From the IMG/VR virus record IMGVR_UViG_3300042332_000610, positions 1 through 59,651 of that record: 59,651 bases of DNA; one strand, written 5' to 3'. A program made the translations under genes and the position numbers. Each line of letters starts with the position of its first letter. Position 1 is the stretch's first letter. Positions 1 to 8,261 of this stretch are shown in pieces. The DNA comes from a virus. The notes under the pieces are model-generated. The model ran no database searches and was not told where the DNA came from. It was given only the letters and a program-made list of their open reading frames with translations.

Positions 1-181
1 CTATACCACACCCACCAGCACATTTTCTTGACTTTGTAGCACGAGACTTAACCTTTGAAACCTTGTATCTTTGCATAATCTTTTCCTTTGTTGCAGTTGC
101 CCTGCACTCAGGTGAGCAATAGATTTGATTTTTATTATTGCTTTCAAAGTGATTATCGCATAGCTTACAAAATTTACTCAA
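1..181 (-). CDS. Small zinc-finger protein (3' end beyond window)
   Basis: Not recognised as a named family. Sixty residues are visible before the left edge. The protein starts with CKLC (residues 5-8), followed by CSPEC (22-26), a four-cysteine zinc-finger pattern, then a lysine/arginine-rich stretch and a second cysteine pair (CAGGC, 54-58) near the edge. The start is taken as TTG at 179-181 because AAGGAA lies a few bases upstream and the start overlaps the stop of the nuclease gene upstream, the same coupling used by its neighbours. A basic zinc-finger protein at the end of a recombination operon suggests nucleic acid binding, but this is inference. Confidence 0.6.
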   Translation of the reverse strand, partial: MSKFCKLCDNHFESNNKNQIYCSPECRATATKEKIMQRYKVSKVKSRATKSRKCAGGCGI

Positions 182-953
182 GATCTTTCCTTGGTGCTAT
201 TTTAATATCACCCTTTGGTTTTGTGCGACATACTGTTTCGAAATCACAACCTTTGCAAACTTTAGAGTTTGAACGGTAAGGATTTTCAGGAAGAAGACCG
301 TCATCGGATGCCTTCTTTACTTCTCTCATCCAATCAAAAAAGTAATTAATAAAATTCTTGTAGTGATCAGTTAGTTTAATGGGGAACAAAGAAAGTTCGT
401 GACTATTCTTTGATTCATAAACAAGGAATGCAAAACTCTTCTTAAGAATCTTCATATAGATTAGAAGTTGTTCAACATGGTATTTTCTTGCTTCTCCCTT
501 GACATTTAGATAATGAAAAGAATCTTCGTTAAGTGTTTTAATTTCAGTAAGAATATCCATATCATTCCACTTAATAATTGCATCTGTTCTACCAGAAATA
601 GGTGGGTCTATATAAGATAAACGCTCTTCATTGGTTACTAGAATACCAGCAGACTCCATAGCCTTTTCAATACGACCATGACGATCAGTACCGCTATCCA
701 TATTTGCAACTGAGTACCAGTCTGTTTTTACATCAGACTCATTTCCTTCAAACCATAAGTACCAAAATCTAGGACACTTACCTGCACCATACGTTAGTGT
801 TGACGGGGTAAAGCTATCTCTCTTTTTAAAAGATGCTTTTCTTTGCAGAGCATATCCTTCTTTAATCTTGTCAACAATTGCTTGACTATCAATTAAATTC
901 TCTTCACTCTTTTTTGGTTTTTCAACCAACTTGTTAATAAGGCTCTTAGCCAT
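174..953 (-). CDS. Cas4-like PD-(D/E)XK exonuclease with Fe-S cysteines
   Basis: Predicted RecB/Cas4-family single-strand DNA exonuclease for phage recombination or end processing (259 aa). Visible motifs are H92, D124 in GRTDA, E137-x-K139 in TEIK, and QxxxY (Q162, Y166), the active-site series of the family. One cysteine at 60 plus C233, C236 and C242 at the C-terminus match the four-cysteine Fe-S cluster seen in Cas4 and AddB. The start at 953 is preferred over an upstream ATG at 971 because AGGAT sits correctly before it and it overlaps the stop of the previous gene. No Cas1, Cas2 or CRISPR array is nearby, so this is a phage recombination enzyme rather than a CRISPR component. Confidence 0.85.
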   Translation of the reverse strand: MAKSLINKLVEKPKKSEENLIDSQAIVDKIKEGYALQRKASFKKRDSFTPSTLTYGAGKCPRFWYLWFEGNESDVKTDWYSVANMDSGTDRHGRIEKAMESAGILVTNEERLSYIDPPISGRTDAIIKWNDMDILTEIKTLNEDSFHYLNVKGEARKYHVEQLLIYMKILKKSFAFLVYESKNSHELSLFPIKLTDHYKNFINYFFDWMREVKKASDDGLLPENPYRSNSKVCKGCDFETVCRTKPKGDIKIAPRKDLE

Positions 954-1263
954 TGTTAATCCTAACTGCATATTTTAATGCGTCCACTAGTCTATCCGTT
1001 GCTTCTTTAGCTGAATAGTATATATTTTTCTTTGCTCGTTCATCTTTCTTAACATTAGTATACCAGGAAGCGAGCATTGCAAATTTAGCAGAGTATGCCT
1101 GTAGCTTTACAATTAGTTCAACACCAACCGATGCTGGAACGTCTGGCTTAGAAATTAATTTAGCAATTAACACTAAAGTCTGTGTTAACTCTTCATCTTG
1201 CATATGTTCCGATATTTCATTAAACCCATTTACCTGATTTAATAAATCAACTGTTGTTTCCAT
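946..1263 (-). CDS. Conserved-looking helical protein, function unknown
   Basis: I do not recognise this 105-residue protein. It looks almost entirely alpha-helical, with a lysine-rich C-terminal half and no cysteine or obvious catalytic motif. It overlaps the gene upstream by 17 bases and the Cas4-like gene downstream by 8, so it is translationally coupled inside the recA-resolvase-nuclease cluster. A role as a recombination accessory protein is only inferred from position. Confidence 0.75.
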   Translation of the reverse strand: METTVDLLNQVNGFNEISEHMQDEELTQTLVLIAKLISKPDVPASVGVELIVKLQAYSAKFAMLASWYTNVKKDERAKKNIYYSAKEATDRLVDALKYAVRINNG

Positions 1264-1546
1264 TATTCCTCAATTCTTCAAATACTTCCCATTCAATTAC
1301 GGCAAGTCTAACTTTCTTATTTCCCTCACCAATAACAAGCATAAGGGCTGGGTTTTTAGATCTGTCAACCTTTAAAGTGTCAGTAACAATTTTAGCCCAG
1401 TTGTCTTGACTGATAGAAAAACTTTTACTGTACTCTTTTACATCAACAACAAACTCATCATCACTGCCATCAGCCTTTACAGCACCTCTTCCAGAATTTT
1501 TATGAGCCTTAAGACCAGCTCTTTTAAGTTCTGCACGTTCGCTCAT
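1247..1546 (-). CDS. Holliday-junction-resolvase-like PD-(D/E)XK protein
   Basis: A 99-residue protein whose layout resembles small phage resolvase-like nucleases: a basic N-terminus with NSGRG, an acidic turn, then a strand ending in VVDVK (the D-x-K half of a PD-(D/E)XK site), a helix and two more hydrophobic strands. It would cleave branched recombination intermediates together with RecA. AAGGGGG lies before the ATG, which shares one base with the stop of the small zinc-ribbon gene upstream. The match is by pattern only; the family assignment is moderate and the active-site Asp/Glu spacing should be checked by profile search. Confidence 0.55.
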   Translation of the reverse strand: MSERAELKRAGLKAHKNSGRGAVKADGSDDEFVVDVKEYSKSFSISQDNWAKIVTDTLKVDRSKNPALMLVIGEGNKKVRLAVIEWEVFEELRNNGNNS

Positions 1547-1701
1547 TAATTCCCCCTTGTAAGAATAACTTCAGACATATGTCTATTTGAACAAAGCCAA
1601 GTTAGTTTCATATCTTCACTATAAAATCTTGCAATTAAAACTAATTGTTTGCATGAGTGACAAGAAAATTTTCCTCTATACTCAGAAAATGCTTTATACA
1701 T
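1546..1701 (-). CDS. 51-residue zinc-ribbon-like protein
   Basis: A short gene tucked between recA and the resolvase-like gene. Translation gives 51 residues with CHSC (residues 14-17), a lone cysteine at 37 and a histidine at 41, compatible with a single small zinc site. The ATG overlaps the recA stop by 8 bases and GAGG lies about 9 bases upstream; its stop overlaps the next ATG by one base. This perfect coupling on both sides is the main argument that it is real. Function unknown; nucleic-acid or protein binding is possible. Confidence 0.65.
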   Translation of the reverse strand: MYKAFSEYRGKFSCHSCKQLVLIARFYSEDMKLTWLCSNRHMSEVILTRGN

Positions 1702-2707
1702 TTAGCTTTGCCTCTAGGTCTGCTACTCTCTTTGGATCTTCCTTTAGCCAATCAATGACTTTTGCTCTACCCTGGAATCTTTCTTCCCCGATAGTGTACC
1801 AAGCACCACCCTTTTGAATTGCACCAACAAGTTCTGCGGTATCAACTAGGTCTGCAACCTTATCTATGCCTAAGACACCATCTCCATCAAAGTAGAAGTC
1901 GTAGGAACCTGCAACAAATGCTGGACCAGTCTTATTAAAATCAATATGCCAATTAACTACACGACCAATTTTAGATTCAATCAACTTATCTCCAGAAGCT
2001 ATCTTGCCCTTGATTGCCTGATTGTCAGAATCACTTGACCAAAGTTTTACAATTGTGCTGCTAAAGAATTTTGTAGCAAGACCTCCAGTTGGCATATGGC
2101 TTGCAAACATAGCACCAATATTATTTCGGAGTTGGGAAATAAAAACTAGAAGTACTGGTTTTTCTTGATTGTTTGCAAAGTTAAGCATCTTTACTGCATT
2201 TGTCATATCTTTTGCTTCAGCCCCAATTTGTTTTGTATTCTCAAGTTGTTTTAATTCTTCTGAATCTTTTTCAAAATATATTGCAGGAAGCATCGCTGAA
2301 ATTGAGTCAACAACAATCATATCTACACCAGCCTTCATTAACTGAACACCAACATCAACCATTTCATTCATACTTCTAGCATTTGAATAAATTAAATTTT
2401 TAACATCTACTCCAAGCTTTATTGCCCACTCAGGATCAAATGATGCTTCTGAATCAATCCAAGCACAAATCTTTCCATCTTTTTGTGCATCAGCAATCAT
2501 TTGTAAACAAAAAGAGGACTTACCTGCAGACTTATTTCCCCAAACCATTACCTGACGACCATATGCAAACCCACCCTTTAATGCGTGGTTAAGGCTAACG
2601 CTAGGTGTCTTTTGTTTTATAATTTCAACGGTGTCCCCACTTGTAATCTTTTTACGCAACTTTGGATCTAATTGGGACAAAAATTCGTCAAGGTCTATTT
2701 TGCTCAT
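1694..2707 (-). CDS. recA: RecA recombinase
   Basis: RecA-family ATP-dependent strand-exchange protein (337 aa, usual length for the core protein). Walker A is GNKSAGKSS (57-65), Walker B is VVDSIS (132-137), and the QLRNNIGAMF/PTGG segment matches the DNA-binding L2 loop region. The start overlaps the MazG stop by four bases (ATGA). It is expected to act with the Cas4-like nuclease and resolvase-like protein encoded just downstream in recombination-dependent replication or repair. No intein or frameshift is visible. Confidence 0.95.
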   Translation of the reverse strand: MSKIDLDEFLSQLDPKLRKKITSGDTVEIIKQKTPSVSLNHALKGGFAYGRQVMVWGNKSAGKSSFCLQMIADAQKDGKICAWIDSEASFDPEWAIKLGVDVKNLIYSNARSMNEMVDVGVQLMKAGVDMIVVDSISAMLPAIYFEKDSEELKQLENTKQIGAEAKDMTNAVKMLNFANNQEKPVLLVFISQLRNNIGAMFASHMPTGGLATKFFSSTIVKLWSSDSDNQAIKGKIASGDKLIESKIGRVVNWHIDFNKTGPAFVAGSYDFYFDGDGVLGIDKVADLVDTAELVGAIQKGGAWYTIGEERFQGRAKVIDWLKEDPKRVADLEAKLNV

Positions 2708-3030
2708 GCTAGAACACCATGCATCTTTGGACGTTCTGTATTTATCTTAGCCTTGTTTTTTAAAGACTCTTCAAGAGATATAGAAGTATATCCATCTCTA
2801 ACTAAACCAGCATATAAATCTAAGACCCTAATAATAATGTCAGCTAGTTCTTCCACTACTTGATCATCACCCTTCTCCTTGCGTATTGCCTCAAGTACCT
2901 CAGACACTTCTGAGTGTACCATTGCAAGTTGTTTTAGATAAAAGATAGTTCCATTATTATCATCCCAAAAACCTTTGTCTCTTGCATTTGCATGTAGTAC
3001 TGCTGCAAATTCATCAATTACGATAGCCAT
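2704..3030 (-). CDS. mazG: MazG-like nucleotide pyrophosphohydrolase
   Basis: A 108-residue all-alpha NTP-PPase. The helix pair HSEVSEVLEAIRKE followed by VVEELADIIIRVLD matches the ExxE...ExxD metal site of the MazG/dUTPase-like superfamily. It would hydrolyse (d)NTPs to monophosphates, either sanitising pools or altering host stringent signalling, a role proposed for phage MazG. It follows the polymerase stop directly, with AAGGAAG as ribosome binding site inside the polymerase 3' end. Confidence 0.85.
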   Translation of the reverse strand: MAIVIDEFAAVLHANARDKGFWDDNNGTIFYLKQLAMVHSEVSEVLEAIRKEKGDDQVVEELADIIIRVLDLYAGLVRDGYTSISLEESLKNKAKINTERPKMHGVLA

Positions 3031-6000
3031 TTATAATACTTCCTTCAATGTAATAGTTCCTTCTTTTGTTTCACCAAAATTAATTTTTGCTACTTTTCCA
3101 GGCTGGCATTTCATATATCCAGTAGAGAACATTGTAGGGAATACCATTGCAGCAGTCATTTCTCTTGAACTATCAGCAACAATCATATTAGCCATTCTCT
3201 TTCCAGCTTTAGTAACTCTAGGAGTAAAGGATAGCACAAAGTGTTCATCATTTGCAAATGGTATTTGCTTATAGTTTAAAAACTTTATAAGTGGATTTTC
3301 TTTGTGCTCTTTTAATTCATCAATTGGAATAGCCTCAGAAATTCTATTTGCACCTGCAAGAATTAAATAAGTTCTTCCTGGTTCAATCTTAGTCTCTTCT
3401 TCATCAAAGATTCCAATTACTCCAGTAGAGTCCATAATTTCTACTCTTGACCAGCCTTTACCACGCTTAATATTTTTTGCAATACCAAGTAAGACAAATA
3501 CACCTTGCTCATCAAAGTCTTCTACCAGATCTATGTATGCATAGTAATGCTGTGGAACACTTGTATTTAATTCTGGAAGATTTAAATATTCATAAAGATT
3601 ATCTCTAACCTTTACTTCATCTCTAGGATTATCTTCAAATGTTAATGCACCAATAAGGTCTAATGCTTCTACTGCTCTTGAATTAATTCCACTACCTTTT
3701 TTTATTGCAAAGCTTTTAAACTGCTCTTTAGATTCAAAAGGTCTTCCTGCAATAATTTTACCTGCAACTCCTTCAGAAAGCCATTTGATTGCAGCAAGTC
3801 CAAACCTGATACCCTTGCCCTCAATCTTAAAGTCTGAATCAGATTCGTTAACGTGTGGAAGTTTTAAAGACAACCCCATACGCTTACACTCAATTAAGTA
3901 TTCAGTACGAGTGTCACTATCTTTTTCGTTCTTTAACAATGAAAACATAAATTCAATAGGGTAGTGATACTTTAGCCAAGCAGTCCAATAGGACAAGGTT
4001 GAGTATGCAACAGCGTGAGACTTGTTAAAGGAATAACCTGCGTGTGCTTCAAAGTCATGCCATAAATCTTTTGCTCTAATTCCAATATGCTTTTCTGCAT
4101 TGTTAACAAATTTATCTTTAAAGATGTCAAACTCTTTAGCATCTTTTTTCTTACCAATAATCTTACGAACTTTATCAGCTTCAACCATTGTCATTCCACC
4201 AAGAACCACGCAAGCTTGCATAACTTGCTCTTGATACAAGACACAGCCATAGGTGTCTTTTAGGTAATCGTTCATAGAAGGATGAATATATTCAACCATT
4301 TCTCTGCCGTGTTTACGGGCAATGTATGACTTTCCAATTGTATTCATAGCACCTGGACGAACAAGAGCGTTTGATGCAACAAGTTCATCAAAGTTGCTTA
4401 CTCTCATTTTAACCAGAAGGTTTGTATACGGAGTTGCTTCACACTGAAAAACACCCTTTGTACGCCCCTCAGAGAGCATCTCAAAGACTTTCTTGTCATT
4501 TAGAGGTATCTGCTTTAGGTTTATGTCTGTACCGTGGCGTTCTTTAATTGTTTTAATAGTCTGATCAATTACAGTAAGAGTCTTTAGACCAAGCACGTCA
4601 AGCTTGATTAGACCAATTTCTGCAGCCTCTTCCATATCTACTGCAACTACTGGAATTCTTTCTTTACTTCCTGGTGCAATTCGTGTTTCAAGTGGTGCAT
4701 ACTTAAAGATTGAATCCTTTGCAGTAACCACACCTGCAGCATGAATACCAGTTCCACGAATTCTTCCACGAAGTTGCTCTCCATATTTAACAATTTCAGG
4801 ATACTTCATTCTAAACCATTGAGCATTAGCTGATCTTGTAAAATCATCCCAGCTATCTACACCCTTAAGAACTTTATTAACATCATTAAGAGGGATGTTA
4901 AATGCTCTGGCAACATCTCTTACAACTCCCTTGTCTTTAAATGCAAGGAATGTAGCAATGGATGCAACATTCTTATACTCACGTTCAAGGTATGCCTTTA
5001 CTTCATCTCTTCTATCATCTGCAATATCAGAATCAATATCTGGGAAATCATCTCTGTCTGGATTAATAAAACGGAAAAACAAAAGACCATATTCAATTGG
5101 ATCAATTTCTGTAATTCCTAATGCATAACAAACTAAAGAACCTGCTGCTGAACCACGACCTGGACCAACCATGATGCCCTGCTCTTTTGCCCAATTAAGC
5201 ATATTATGAACGACCAAAAAATAAGGTGAAAAGTTTTTACTCTTAATAACATCAAGTTCTAGATTTAATCTATCAAGGTATTCTTTATTTTCAGAAAGAC
5301 CTCTTAGGACTAGCCCTCTAGAAGTAAGTGCAAGCAATTCATTATCTGGATCCTCAACCTTTATTGGAAGAAGATCTAGATTACTTTTAATAGTATACTC
5401 TTCTACCTTGTTTGAAATCTCAACAGTATTTTCATAAATGTCTTCACGCTTAATTCCCTGCTGTTGCATTGCTGATTTAATTTCTTCATAAGAAAGTAAG
5501 TGAATGTCAAAACTTCTAAAAGACATCATTCTATCTTCACCATATAAATAGTCAAGTCTTTTCATAGGGTCTTCGATCTTTGAAGCCTTGTCGAAAGTAG
5601 ATTCTTTATTAAGTTTTGCGTGTGTATTTAAAAGTAACATCATTTCTTGGATTACCTTTTGACTCTTATCAGAGTGATGGCAGTCAGGAGTTACTACTGA
5701 CTTCACACCATAAGTGTCAGCCATTTCAAGCAATTCTTTGTTTAATTCTGAAGAGTTGTGTGGCATAACTTCTACATAAAAGTCGTCACCAAATGTTTCT
5801 TTAAACCATGTCATATGCTTTTTTGCAGCAGCATATTCTTTATATTCAATTGCTTTTGCAAGAAGTCCACTCATACAAGCTGATAAAACTATTACACCTT
5901 CTTTATACTTTGATAATATTTCAAAGTCAATTCTTGGCTTTCTATAGTATCCTTCAGTCCAAGCGAGTTCATTAAGTTTATTTAAATTTTCTAAGCCCTT

Positions 6001-6300
6001 GTCATTTTTTGCAAGAAGAACAATATGGTTGTATACCATATCCAAGGGGTCTGTTCTTTCAGACTTGTCTCTATTGTCAAATCTATCTGCAGTTATGTAT
6101 CCTTCAATACCCAAAATTGGTTTAACGCCATTTGCTTTTGCAGCCCTATACATTGGTCTATGACCAGACAGAACGCCATGGTCAGTTATTGCAATTGCTG
6201 ATAGTCCAATTTCAGAAGCACGTTTTGCATACTCTTCTGGAGTTGCGACACCATCCATTAGTGAATAGTGTGTGTGAACGTGTAACGGAACGTAAGTCAT
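3031..6300 (-). CDS. dnaE: DNA polymerase III alpha subunit (DnaE-type) with intact PHP domain
   Basis: Complete 1089-residue C-family replicative polymerase. The N-terminal PHP domain keeps all nine metal ligands expected for the proofreading exonuclease: H7, H9, D16, H41, E66, H92, C142, D206 and H208. The palm holds GPGRGSAAG and the catalytic pair in PDIDSD (about residue 420); the third aspartate is in KLDVLGLKT. Fingers, tandem HhH and an OB-fold region near residues 950-1050 follow. No separate DnaQ-type exonuclease is seen in the window, so PHP is the likely proofreader, as in actinobacterial DnaE1. AAAGG precedes the ATG. Confidence 0.96.
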   Translation of the reverse strand: MTYVPLHVHTHYSLMDGVATPEEYAKRASEIGLSAIAITDHGVLSGHRPMYRAAKANGVKPILGIEGYITADRFDNRDKSERTDPLDMVYNHIVLLAKNDKGLENLNKLNELAWTEGYYRKPRIDFEILSKYKEGVIVLSACMSGLLAKAIEYKEYAAAKKHMTWFKETFGDDFYVEVMPHNSSELNKELLEMADTYGVKSVVTPDCHHSDKSQKVIQEMMLLLNTHAKLNKESTFDKASKIEDPMKRLDYLYGEDRMMSFRSFDIHLLSYEEIKSAMQQQGIKREDIYENTVEISNKVEEYTIKSNLDLLPIKVEDPDNELLALTSRGLVLRGLSENKEYLDRLNLELDVIKSKNFSPYFLVVHNMLNWAKEQGIMVGPGRGSAAGSLVCYALGITEIDPIEYGLLFFRFINPDRDDFPDIDSDIADDRRDEVKAYLEREYKNVASIATFLAFKDKGVVRDVARAFNIPLNDVNKVLKGVDSWDDFTRSANAQWFRMKYPEIVKYGEQLRGRIRGTGIHAAGVVTAKDSIFKYAPLETRIAPGSKERIPVVAVDMEEAAEIGLIKLDVLGLKTLTVIDQTIKTIKERHGTDINLKQIPLNDKKVFEMLSEGRTKGVFQCEATPYTNLLVKMRVSNFDELVASNALVRPGAMNTIGKSYIARKHGREMVEYIHPSMNDYLKDTYGCVLYQEQVMQACVVLGGMTMVEADKVRKIIGKKKDAKEFDIFKDKFVNNAEKHIGIRAKDLWHDFEAHAGYSFNKSHAVAYSTLSYWTAWLKYHYPIEFMFSLLKNEKDSDTRTEYLIECKRMGLSLKLPHVNESDSDFKIEGKGIRFGLAAIKWLSEGVAGKIIAGRPFESKEQFKSFAIKKGSGINSRAVEALDLIGALTFEDNPRDEVKVRDNLYEYLNLPELNTSVPQHYYAYIDLVEDFDEQGVFVLLGIAKNIKRGKGWSRVEIMDSTGVIGIFDEEETKIEPGRTYLILAGANRISEAIPIDELKEHKENPLIKFLNYKQIPFANDEHFVLSFTPRVTKAGKRMANMIVADSSREMTAAMVFPTMFSTGYMKCQPGKVAKINFGETKEGTITLKEVL

Positions 6301-6322
6301 TTTAACCTTTCAGTTAGATAGG

Positions 6323-6347
6323 GTGGGGGAGTACTTCTCCCCCACCA
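6323..6347 (-). terminator. Perfect 10-bp stem-loop between ssb-like gene and dnaE
   Basis: GGTGGGGGAG and CTCCCCCACC pair perfectly around a five-base loop. There is no run of T on either strand after it, so it is not a classical intrinsic terminator. It could attenuate transcription from the ssDNA-binding gene into the polymerase gene or protect the upstream mRNA 3' end. Confidence 0.6.
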
Positions 6348-6350
6348 CGA

Positions 6351-7001
6351 TTACCAATCTACAGAAGTTGATACAGATGGATTGTCAAAGCCAAGAAAGA
6401 ATGATTCTTGCTCTGCATAAGGGACTTCTCTTACAACAGCTTCAAGGTCTGGAACTTCAAACTTAGACCAGTCAAACTTTTCCTCATCTTGCTTAATTGG
6501 AATTAGAATATAGGTTGTTTCAGTTCCTTTTCCATTTCGCTTTAGCTTCCATGTCATGTTAGAAAGACTTTGTGAATCTTGAACATATTCACGAATTGTA
6601 TCAAATGTTGCAGACTTTGCTACACCCATACTCCATACAGCAATGTACGGATCGTTTGCACCATCATCAACCAATACGTTGATGTAGAAACGTAGACGAG
6701 ATCTCCATCCAGCCTTCATATCCTTTCTGTGCATTTCACAACCAAAGCAACGACCTTCGCTTTCAGCAGAACATGCTGCCTTACGCTTATAGTCCTTTGG
6801 GTTTGTATGCTCAGAAACAACAATGGCTAGACCATTCTTTTCGTCATAACTTGGGGAGTCTCCATCAAGCTCGTTTACAAAACGAACGGATACACTCTGA
6901 TTGTCTTCTAGTTTTAGCCACGTTACTCGTGGACCATTATTTTCAAATTTTGGCTTATCTAGCATTGCTTCGATATTCTTTAGCCCTTTTACAATTGCCA
7001 T
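6351..7001 (-). CDS. Single-stranded DNA-binding-like protein with Cys cluster
   Basis: A 216-residue protein lying between primase and polymerase. The central region has C77, C85 and C88 near a histidine (CFGCEMH), a zinc-knuckle-like arrangement inside a beta-rich protein, as in T4 gp32-type phage ssDNA-binding proteins. The middle strands (RSRLRFYINVLV) and the acidic C-terminal part fit an OB-fold with an acidic tail. AGGAG precedes the ATG. High expression relative to the polymerase would fit the stem-loop downstream. Family assignment is from pattern and context, not from a close match. Confidence 0.55.
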   Translation of the reverse strand: MAIVKGLKNIEAMLDKPKFENNGPRVTWLKLEDNQSVSVRFVNELDGDSPSYDEKNGLAIVVSEHTNPKDYKRKAACSAESEGRCFGCEMHRKDMKAGWRSRLRFYINVLVDDGANDPYIAVWSMGVAKSATFDTIREYVQDSQSLSNMTWKLKRNGKGTETTYILIPIKQDEEKFDWSKFEVPDLEAVVREVPYAEQESFFLGFDNPSVSTSVDW

Positions 7002-7042
7002 AATATTTCTCCTAATATTTGTCCTATAGATGGACAGTTTTA

Positions 7043-7996
7043 CTATTGTAACACATTTGCTATAAGATCGTCAAATTGTGACACAAACTTTTTTAATTCA
7101 TCATCAGATAGTTCTGATACATCTTTTACTGATTCTGGAAGACTTGCAATTGTTGCACTTGAGCCAAGTATGTTGGATAACTTTTTAGCCATTTCTCTTC
7201 CTGCATCATCATTATCTCCTAAAACTATTACATTATTAAAGTACTGTTTTAGCAATTCTCTCTGTCTACCTGACACTGATGCTCCTAAAGTGGCTACAGC
7301 GTGTGCTCCTACCTGTTCTAAGCGTATTGCATCAAAGGATGACTCAACAACAAATACCTTGTCAAATCTCTTTGCTCTAAATAAGTTAAACATTGTTTTT
7401 GATTTTGGAAGTCCTGGAGTGTTTTTAAACTCCTTGCCTTCTACAGACCTACCAACAAACCCTAGACATATTCCATCAGGAGAGTGCACTGGTATTGTAA
7501 CCATATCCTGACTTTCAGAGTATCCAAGCAGATACTTTTCAACACTATCTTTATTAATTCCTCTACCAAGATAATACTGTGCAGCTCTTTGAGAGTTTAA
7601 GGCAGAAGCATTTAGTCTTTTAATTAACTCATTATCAAACTCTATAAATTCAGGCTTTCTATTAAGCTTTGATTCAAGTACTTCAATAAAATTAGCATTG
7701 TCTGATTTAGAATCAATCATTCTTGCAGATTCAAAATATGATCTTTTAGTTACATGCATTATTACTTCAACAAGAGAATGAGATTCTTGACATCCAAAGC
7801 AATAAAATAATCCGCTTTCTTTTGAAATTTCTGCAGCAGGAGATCTATAATTATTATGATAAGGACAAAAGATTATAAAGTCAGATTCTACTTCATATAC
7901 TACATCAATACCTGCAGTTAGCAGACTTCTTCTGACTTGATCCTCTGAGTAGAAGAAGCCATCACTGGCTTGTTTCTGTCTATCCCTGCTATACAC
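7043..7996 (-). CDS. dnaG: DnaG-type primase
   Basis: A 317-residue primase that makes RNA primers for the phage fork. The CHC2-type zinc site is C44, H47, C66 and C69. The TOPRIM core has E218 in VVES, D222, and the DxD pair in GDNDDAG (D261, D263). The protein ends soon after TOPRIM, so it lacks the long C-terminal helicase-binding domain of bacterial DnaG. The GTG start at 7996 gives a long 79-base overlap with the gene upstream; no better in-frame start lies between it and the zinc site. Confidence 0.92.
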   Translation of the reverse strand: MYSRDRQKQASDGFFYSEDQVRRSLLTAGIDVVYEVESDFIIFCPYHNNYRSPAAEISKESGLFYCFGCQESHSLVEVIMHVTKRSYFESARMIDSKSDNANFIEVLESKLNRKPEFIEFDNELIKRLNASALNSQRAAQYYLGRGINKDSVEKYLLGYSESQDMVTIPVHSPDGICLGFVGRSVEGKEFKNTPGLPKSKTMFNLFRAKRFDKVFVVESSFDAIRLEQVGAHAVATLGASVSGRQRELLKQYFNNVIVLGDNDDAGREMAKKLSNILGSSATIASLPESVKDVSELSDDELKKFVSQFDDLIANVLQ

Positions 7997-8229
7997 TCTG
8001 CTGTTCTCTTTCCTACATATACACCGTATATTGATATTTCAAAATTAAATGTCTTACCATTATAACTAATTGTAAAGTCTGTGTCAATATCATACCTTGG
8101 AACATATCCATCAGATCTCATTCCAGCGACAATCATACTGTAGTACTGCTCTTTAAGTCTTATGATATGGGAATCATCATAAATTTCACCATCAAGGCTA
8201 AATCTTTTTATTGACTTATGAGCGTACAT
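7918..8229 (-). CDS. Unknown replication-region protein with leaderless-type start
   Basis: A 103-residue protein I cannot assign. It is predicted to be mixed alpha/beta with an aromatic-rich central strand region. No ribosome binding site precedes its ATG; instead TGATATAAT ends 7 bases upstream, so transcription would begin at about the start codon. It overlaps the primase start by 79 bases, suggesting coupled translation into primase. A partner of primase or helicase is possible from position only. Confidence 0.65.
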   Translation of the reverse strand: MYAHKSIKRFSLDGEIYDDSHIIRLKEQYYSMIVAGMRSDGYVPRYDIDTDFTISYNGKTFNFEISIYGVYVGKRTAECIAGIDRNKPVMASSTQRIKSEEVC

Positions 8230-8236
8230 ACCATCA

Positions 8237-8245
8237 ATTATATCA
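8237..8245 (-). promoter_or_regulatory. Extended -10 (TGATATAAT), leaderless spacing
   Basis: TGATATAAT on the minus strand with 7 bases to the ATG at 8229. No clear -35 and no ribosome binding site. It would launch the primase/ssb/polymerase/recA transcript from within the replication operon. Confidence 0.5.
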
Positions 8246-8261
8246 ATGGAATTAACTAGTT

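Noticed and set aside
174-953. CRISPR Cas4 as part of a CRISPR system
   Set aside because: No Cas1/Cas2 genes or spaced direct repeats are present; the enzyme fits a phage recombination cluster.
7170-7511. 113-codon plus-strand frame inside the primase gene
   Set aside because: Antisense shadow of the well-supported primase TOPRIM region.
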